Below, piece by piece: positions 31,300-34,687 of a DNA stretch of 34,687 nucleotides; position 1 is the stretch's first letter; the number at the start of each line of letters is the position of its first letter. The DNA lies in contig NZ_VIFM01000109.1 in NCBI RefSeq assembly GCF_006636215.1, forward strand, positions 1 through 34,687. The letters are read 5' to 3'. This stretch comes from Myxococcus llanfairpwllgwyngyllgogerychwyrndrobwllllantysiliogogogochensis (lineage in GTDB: Bacteria > Myxococcota > Myxococcia > Myxococcales > Myxococcaceae). A model generated the notes under the pieces. The model had not been told where the DNA came from. It searched no databases and saw nothing but the letters and a program-made list of their open reading frames with translations. The translations under genes and the position numbers were made by a program.

Positions 31300-32208
31300 C
31301 TACGTCCGCTCCCAGGGAGGTGTCCCTCGGAACTGCTCGGCGAGGAAGTCGACCATCAGTCGGACCTTGGCGGAGAGGTGTCGCCGGCTGGGATAGATGG
31401 CGAGGATGTCGATGTCTGGCAGCGAGTACTCCGACAGGACTCGCACGAGGCGCCCGGCGCGAAGGTCCTCGCCAATCAGGAAGCTCGGTTGCCAGATGAG
31501 TCCACGGCCCGCGAGCGCGGCGGCCCGGACGGTGTCGCCATTGTTGCTCTGCATCACGCTGCGCATGTGCACGACTTGGGTCCTGCCCGCCGCGTCCGTG
31601 AGCGGCCACTCCTCGGCCATCGACGAGTTGCTGTACGCGACGCAGACATGCTGGGAGAGGTCGTCCAGTCTCCTGGGCACACCGTGTCGCGCCAGGTACT
31701 CGGGCGACGCGCAGACCAGGTTGTGTGAAGTGGAGAGCCGCCGGCCGATGTTGCTCCCCGCTCCACCACGCGAGATTCGGATGGCCAGGTCGTAGCCCTC
31801 TTCGACGAGGTCCACGACGCGGTCGGAGAGCGACACATCCAACTCGACCTCCGGATGGCGCTCGAGGAAGAGGGGCCACAATGGCGCGAGGTGCAGGATG
31901 CCGAAGCTCAGCGGCGCGTTGAGGCGCAGGCGGCCTCGTGCCTGGACGGTGCTCGCCGAAGCCAGGGCCTCGGCCTCCGCCACTTCCTCCAGGATGGTGC
32001 GCGCTCGCTCGTACAGTGCCTTGCCGCTCTCCGTCAGCGACACTCGACGTGACGTGCGGTTGAGCAGGCGCGTGCCGAGATGTCGCTCCAACTCGTGCAC
32101 GTAGCGCGTGACGTTGGCCGCCGACGTGTCGAGCGCGTCCGCCGCCTGGGTGAAGCTGCCTCGCTGGACGACGGAGGCGAAGACCTCGAAGGCTCGGAGA
32201 CGATCCAC
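31300..32208 (-). CDS. LysR-family transcriptional regulator
   Basis: A 302-residue regulator. The winged helix-turn-helix (3-63) reads MDRLRAFEVFASVVQRGSFT, AADALDTSAANVTRYVHELE and LGTRLLNRTSRRVSLTESG. The substrate-binding domain (about 90-295) contains GRLRLNAPLSFGILHLAPLW, LDVSLSDRVVDLVEEGYDLA and IRISRGG, which is the CrgA/DmlR-like subgroup. The GTG start at 32208 has GGGAGG about eight bases upstream. It is divergent from a short-chain dehydrogenase gene, with a T-N11-A-type palindrome in the gap, so it very likely controls that gene and itself. Confidence 0.94.
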   Translation of the reverse strand: MDRLRAFEVFASVVQRGSFTQAADALDTSAANVTRYVHELERHLGTRLLNRTSRRVSLTESGKALYERARTILEEVAEAEALASASTVQARGRLRLNAPLSFGILHLAPLWPLFLERHPEVELDVSLSDRVVDLVEEGYDLAIRISRGGAGSNIGRRLSTSHNLVCASPEYLARHGVPRRLDDLSQHVCVAYSNSSMAEEWPLTDAAGRTQVVHMRSVMQSNNGDTVRAAALAGRGLIWQPSFLIGEDLRAGRLVRVLSEYSLPDIDILAIYPSRRHLSAKVRLMVDFLAEQFRGTPPWERT

Positions 32209-32224
32209 GGGTGCGGCCTCCCAT

Positions 32225-32243
32225 CATTCATAAAAGCTGAATG
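32225..32243. promoter_or_regulatory. Probable LysR-type operator
   Basis: CATTCA-TAAAAGC-TGAATG is a perfect six-base inverted repeat with a seven-base spacer, and contains a T-N11-A core as in LysR boxes. It lies 17 bases from the LysR start, in the divergent gap to the dehydrogenase gene. Confidence 0.65.
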
Positions 32244-32342
32244 AGTAGACCAGCTTCCAACCCTTACGCCCAGGAAAGCTGAGGCGTATCTCTCTTTCAT
32301 CGACGCCGGCACCTCGCCGGCCGAATCGCGGGAGAGCCAGTC

Positions 32343-33107
32343 ATGGAACGGTTGAACGGGAAGGTCGCCATCATCACCGGAGCGAGCGCGGGCATCGGAC
32401 GGGCGGCGGCGAAGCTGTTCGCGGCCGAGGGCGCGAAGGTGGTGGTGGGCGCGCGCCGCAAGGAGGAGCTGGACTCGCTGGTCGCCGAAATCGTCGCGGC
32501 CGGTGGAGAGGCCGTAGCGCTGGCGGGCGATGTTCGCTCGGAAGAGTACGCCCGCGCGCTGGTGGCGCTCGCGGTGCGGCGCTTCGACCGGTTGGACATC
32601 GCCTTCAACAACGCGGGCGTCATGGGCGAGAGCGGCCCGAGCACCGAGGTCTCGGAGCAGGGCTTCAGCGACACGTTGGCGGTGAACCTGACCGCGGCCT
32701 TCCTCGGCGCGAAGCACCAACTGGGGCCCATGGTGAAGCAGGGCGCGGGCTCCATCATCTTCACGTCGACGTTCGTCGGCTACAGCTTCGCCTTCCCGGG
32801 CACCGCGGCCTACTCCGCGAGCAAGTCCGGACTGGTGGGGCTGACCCAGGCGCTCGCCGCCGAGTACGGCCCGAAGGGCGTCCGGGTGAACGCGCTGCTG
32901 CCCGGTGGTGTCGACACGCCGATGTATCAATCGGTGAACGCGTCGCCGGAGTCGAAGACGTTCATCACCGGGCTGCACGCCCTGAAGCGGGTGGCCACGC
33001 CCGAGGAGCTGGCGAAGGCGGCGCTGTTCCTCGCCTCCGATGACGCGTCCTTCGTGACAGGCACCGCGACGCTGGTGGACGGAGGTGTGTCCATCACCCG
33101 GACGTGA
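32343..33107 (+). CDS. Short-chain dehydrogenase/reductase (SDR)
   Basis: A classical SDR of 254 residues. The cofactor motif TGASAGIG (12-19) is followed by a GARRK segment that suits NADP(H). The structural NNAG lies at 89-92, and the catalytic triad is S142 (FTSTF), Y157 and K161 (AAYSASKSG). Closing motifs VNALLPGGVDTPM and LASDDASFVTGTATLVDGG are typical. It probably reduces or oxidises a carbonyl/alcohol of a small substrate; no specific reaction can be assigned. ATG 32343 has GGGAGA about eight bases upstream. It is divergent from the LysR gene and convergent with the outer-membrane channel gene, with a strong terminator between. Confidence 0.94.
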   Translation: MERLNGKVAIITGASAGIGRAAAKLFAAEGAKVVVGARRKEELDSLVAEIVAAGGEAVALAGDVRSEEYARALVALAVRRFDRLDIAFNNAGVMGESGPSTEVSEQGFSDTLAVNLTAAFLGAKHQLGPMVKQGAGSIIFTSTFVGYSFAFPGTAAYSASKSGLVGLTQALAAEYGPKGVRVNALLPGGVDTPMYQSVNASPESKTFITGLHALKRVATPEELAKAALFLASDDASFVTGTATLVDGGVSITRT

Positions 33108-33128
33108 GCCATGCACATCCAACCGCGA

Positions 33129-33158
33129 GGAGACGGCCCGAGTGACAGGGCCGTCTCC
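33129..33158. terminator. Bidirectional terminator between convergent genes
   Basis: GGAGACGGCCC (33129-33139) and GGGCCGTCTCC (33148-33158) form a perfect 11-pair stem with an eight-base loop, midway between the dehydrogenase stop and the end of the channel gene on the other strand. No long T run is present. Confidence 0.75.
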
Positions 33159-33172
33159 CGATGACGGAGTTC

Positions 33173-34090
33173 CTAGAAGAACACGTGCGTGAAGCGCGCG
33201 CCGATGAACTGGCTCTTCGTCACGCCCTCCGAGACAGCGACGTCGGGCTGGAACTGGAGCATCAGCGTGGACGCCTTCTCCAGCCGGATGCCCATCGTCA
33301 GCCGCAGCGACTGCACCGTGGTGCGCTTGGCGACCTCCACCTCACCCACGGGCGTATCAATGGTGCGCTTGCCGGACGCCTCGACGATGTACCCCGCGCC
33401 GGTGAAGAACGTGGAGGACAGGTCCATGCCGAAGTGGAAGATGCCGCCGAAGGACGGCGCCTGGCTCATCACCAGCTTCGAGCCACCCTCCGCGCTCGGT
33501 ACCAGGAACTCGTCGTTGTCGCCCTGGAAGGCCATGCTCGCCATCGCCTCCACCGTGAAGATCTTCTTGAAGCGCTGTCCCGCGACGAGCTGCGGGCGCA
33601 CCACCCAGCGGTTGGCGCCGATGTTCACCAGCTTGTTGCTGTCGTACTGGCCCACCGGGACGGTGACGTAGGGCGTGAAGGCGAACCACGTATGGGTGTT
33701 GTCCTCGGGGTTCTGAACGAGCCCATATCCAATCGTGGGGATGTACGTGACGTCGCCCACGCCGGAAGCGCGCAGCGCCGTCTTCGGGGCGGACGGCGTC
33801 GCGGGGTTGCCCGTGAACACCGTCACGTCGACCACCGGCAGGCTCACGTCGAACGGGACGACGACGAGGTCACCGAACTTGAGCACGTAGGTTGCGCGGA
33901 AGGCCGCCTGGAGTTGTGAGAAGTCACGCTCGCCGGAGGCAGATACGTGACGCAGGTACATGTTGGAGATGATGCCCCGGTGCGGCACGAAGAAACCGGC
34001 CTCGTAGTCACGCAGGTCCGCCTGCTGGGCCTGGGCACCGGTGGCCGACAGCAACGATACGAACAGGACAGTGAGCAGCACGCGCTTCAT
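33173..34090 (-). CDS. Outer-membrane channel of the 'MetA-pathway of phenol degradation' type
   Basis: A 305-residue exported protein. The signal peptide MKRVLLTVLFVSLLSATGAQ ends at AQA-QQ with a normal cleavage site. The mature part is a series of alternating hydrophobic/polar beta strands ending in Phe (THVFF), as in outer-membrane barrels. GVGDVTYIPTIGYGLVQNP and WFAFTPYVTVPVGQYD are characteristic of the transporter family PF13557. Members are found near aromatic and hydrocarbon catabolism genes and are thought to pass hydrophobic substrates. ATG 34090 has GGGAGGG about seven bases upstream. The ABC permease gene upstream on the same strand ends 42 bases before it, so they may share a transcript. 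Confidence 0.85.
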   Translation of the reverse strand: MKRVLLTVLFVSLLSATGAQAQQADLRDYEAGFFVPHRGIISNMYLRHVSASGERDFSQLQAAFRATYVLKFGDLVVVPFDVSLPVVDVTVFTGNPATPSAPKTALRASGVGDVTYIPTIGYGLVQNPEDNTHTWFAFTPYVTVPVGQYDSNKLVNIGANRWVVRPQLVAGQRFKKIFTVEAMASMAFQGDNDEFLVPSAEGGSKLVMSQAPSFGGIFHFGMDLSSTFFTGAGYIVEASGKRTIDTPVGEVEVAKRTTVQSLRLTMGIRLEKASTLMLQFQPDVAVSEGVTKSQFIGARFTHVFF

Positions 34091-34132
34091 GGTGATTCCC
34101 TCCCTCATTGAACGTCGACGACTTGGATTGAC

Positions 34133-34687
34133 TCAGTAACGGAACGGCCACGCCTGGAAGTACCGTCGGACCCGCAGCCACACGCCGAACAACCCCAGCG
34201 GCTCCAGCACCAGCACCAGCACCACCACCAGCGACAGCAACACCGTCGCCTGCTGCGCGGACGTGAGCTGGTTCACCAGGGGAATCGCGCCGCCCACCGT
34301 CTCCGCCAGGGGACTCAAGAAGGTGAACGCGAGCGCGCCACTCACTGCGCCGAACACCGTGCCCACCCCTCCCAACACAATCATCGCGATGTATTGGATG
34401 GAGAGGTTCAGGTCGAAGGGCGGCTCGACGGTGATGTATTGCTGCTGGAACGCGAACATCGCCCCGGCGATGCCCGCGAGGAAGGACGACACACCGAACG
34501 CCTGGAGCTTCGCCTGCGTCGTGCCGACCCCGAGCACCTCCGCCGCGAGGTCCTGGTCCCTCACCGCCATCATCGCCCTGCCACTGTCGGAGCGCTGGAG
34601 GTTCTTCGTCAGCCACACCGTGCCCGCGGCCAGGAGCGTGAAGACGAAGTACAACTTCCGCTCGAAGGTGAAGCCCACCCCACCCAC
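34133..34687 (-). CDS. livM: Branched-chain amino acid-type ABC permease, partial (LivM family)
   Basis: Only the C-terminal 184 residues are in the window; the start lies beyond the right edge. The EAA-like cytoplasmic loop that contacts the ATPase reads SDSGRAMMAVRDQDLAAEVLGV. It is followed by TM segments with SSFLAGIAGAMFAFQQQYI and IAMIVLGGVGTVFGAVSGALA, the LivM-type pattern. LivHMGFJ-like transporters import branched-chain amino acids, but homologues import amides, urea or aromatic acids, which would fit the catabolic genes nearby. The frame continues to the window edge, so the true start and the partner subunits cannot be seen. It ends 42 bases before the outer-membrane channel gene, same strand. 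Confidence 0.9.
   Translation of the reverse strand: MGGVGFTFERKLYFVFTLLAAGTVWLTKNLQRSDSGRAMMAVRDQDLAAEVLGVGTTQAKLQAFGVSSFLAGIAGAMFAFQQQYITVEPPFDLNLSIQYIAMIVLGGVGTVFGAVSGALAFTFLSPLAETVGGAIPLVNQLTSAQQATVLLSLVVVLVLVLEPLGLFGVWLRVRRYFQAWPFRY

Overview
The window is very GC-rich, with G or C at most third codon positions. It carries many lipoproteins, a LytTR two-component pair and proteins with Ala/Pro/Thr-rich linkers, all of which fit a predatory delta-proteobacterium of the Myxococcales (Myxococcus/Corallococcus-like). No rRNA, insertion sequence or CRISPR array was seen.

Region 1 (130-5984, + strand) is a lipoprotein-maturation and envelope block. It holds two tandem signal peptidase II genes (lspA, lspA) and an extended lgt, then a protein with a Pro/Thr-rich repeat linker, a KdsC-type phosphatase, a polytopic membrane protein with a faint SEDS (RodA/FtsW) look, and a coiled-coil lipoprotein. 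Region 2 (5993-16000) has a minus-strand operon of lipoprotein alpha/beta-hydrolase, LytS-like kinase and LytTR regulator. It continues with a rhomboid protease carrying an extra N-terminal domain, a NADAR-family protein, a coupled pair of lipoproteins (Cys-rich, then TPR), mgtE with a downstream hypothetical gene, and another lipoprotein.

Region 3 (16100-20502) is the most unusual part. The same cassette occurs twice on the + strand: a conserved upstream block, a 50-54 codon ORF with an identical ribosome-binding region, a near-identical GC-rich hairpin with a T-rich tail, and, about 30 bases later, an array of tRNA genes (seven in the first copy, four in the second). Several tRNAs are atypical: C at position 33 in the Gly and Asp species, a short variable arm in a CAG (Leu-anticodon) tRNA, and a GCG anticodon in an Arg tRNA. 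None encodes CCA. All decode codons beginning with G or C. Between the copies lie three minus-strand genes: a VOC protein, an AraC regulator, and a protein with a cold-shock-like N-terminus and two CxxC-pair zinc sites.

Region 4 (20705-30898) has a DxD glycosyltransferase-like protein, then a catabolic locus. On the minus strand are an IclR regulator, an acyl-CoA dehydrogenase and a membrane-anchored alpha/beta-hydrolase. Divergent from them are an enoyl-CoA hydratase, a 3-hydroxyacyl-CoA dehydrogenase (PaaH-like), a thiolase (PaaJ-like), an aldehyde dehydrogenase and a zinc alcohol dehydrogenase. The regulator/hydratase gap holds a perfect 8-3-8 palindrome, a likely IclR operator. Together the enzymes could oxidise an alcohol to an acid and then beta-oxidise its CoA ester; no CoA ligase is seen in the window.

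Region 5 (30910-34687) has a small hypothetical gene, a LysR regulator divergent from a short-chain dehydrogenase with a LysR-type box between them, a strong bidirectional terminator, an outer-membrane channel of the 'MetA-pathway of phenol degradation' type, and the 3' part of a branched-chain amino acid ABC permease gene that runs off the window.
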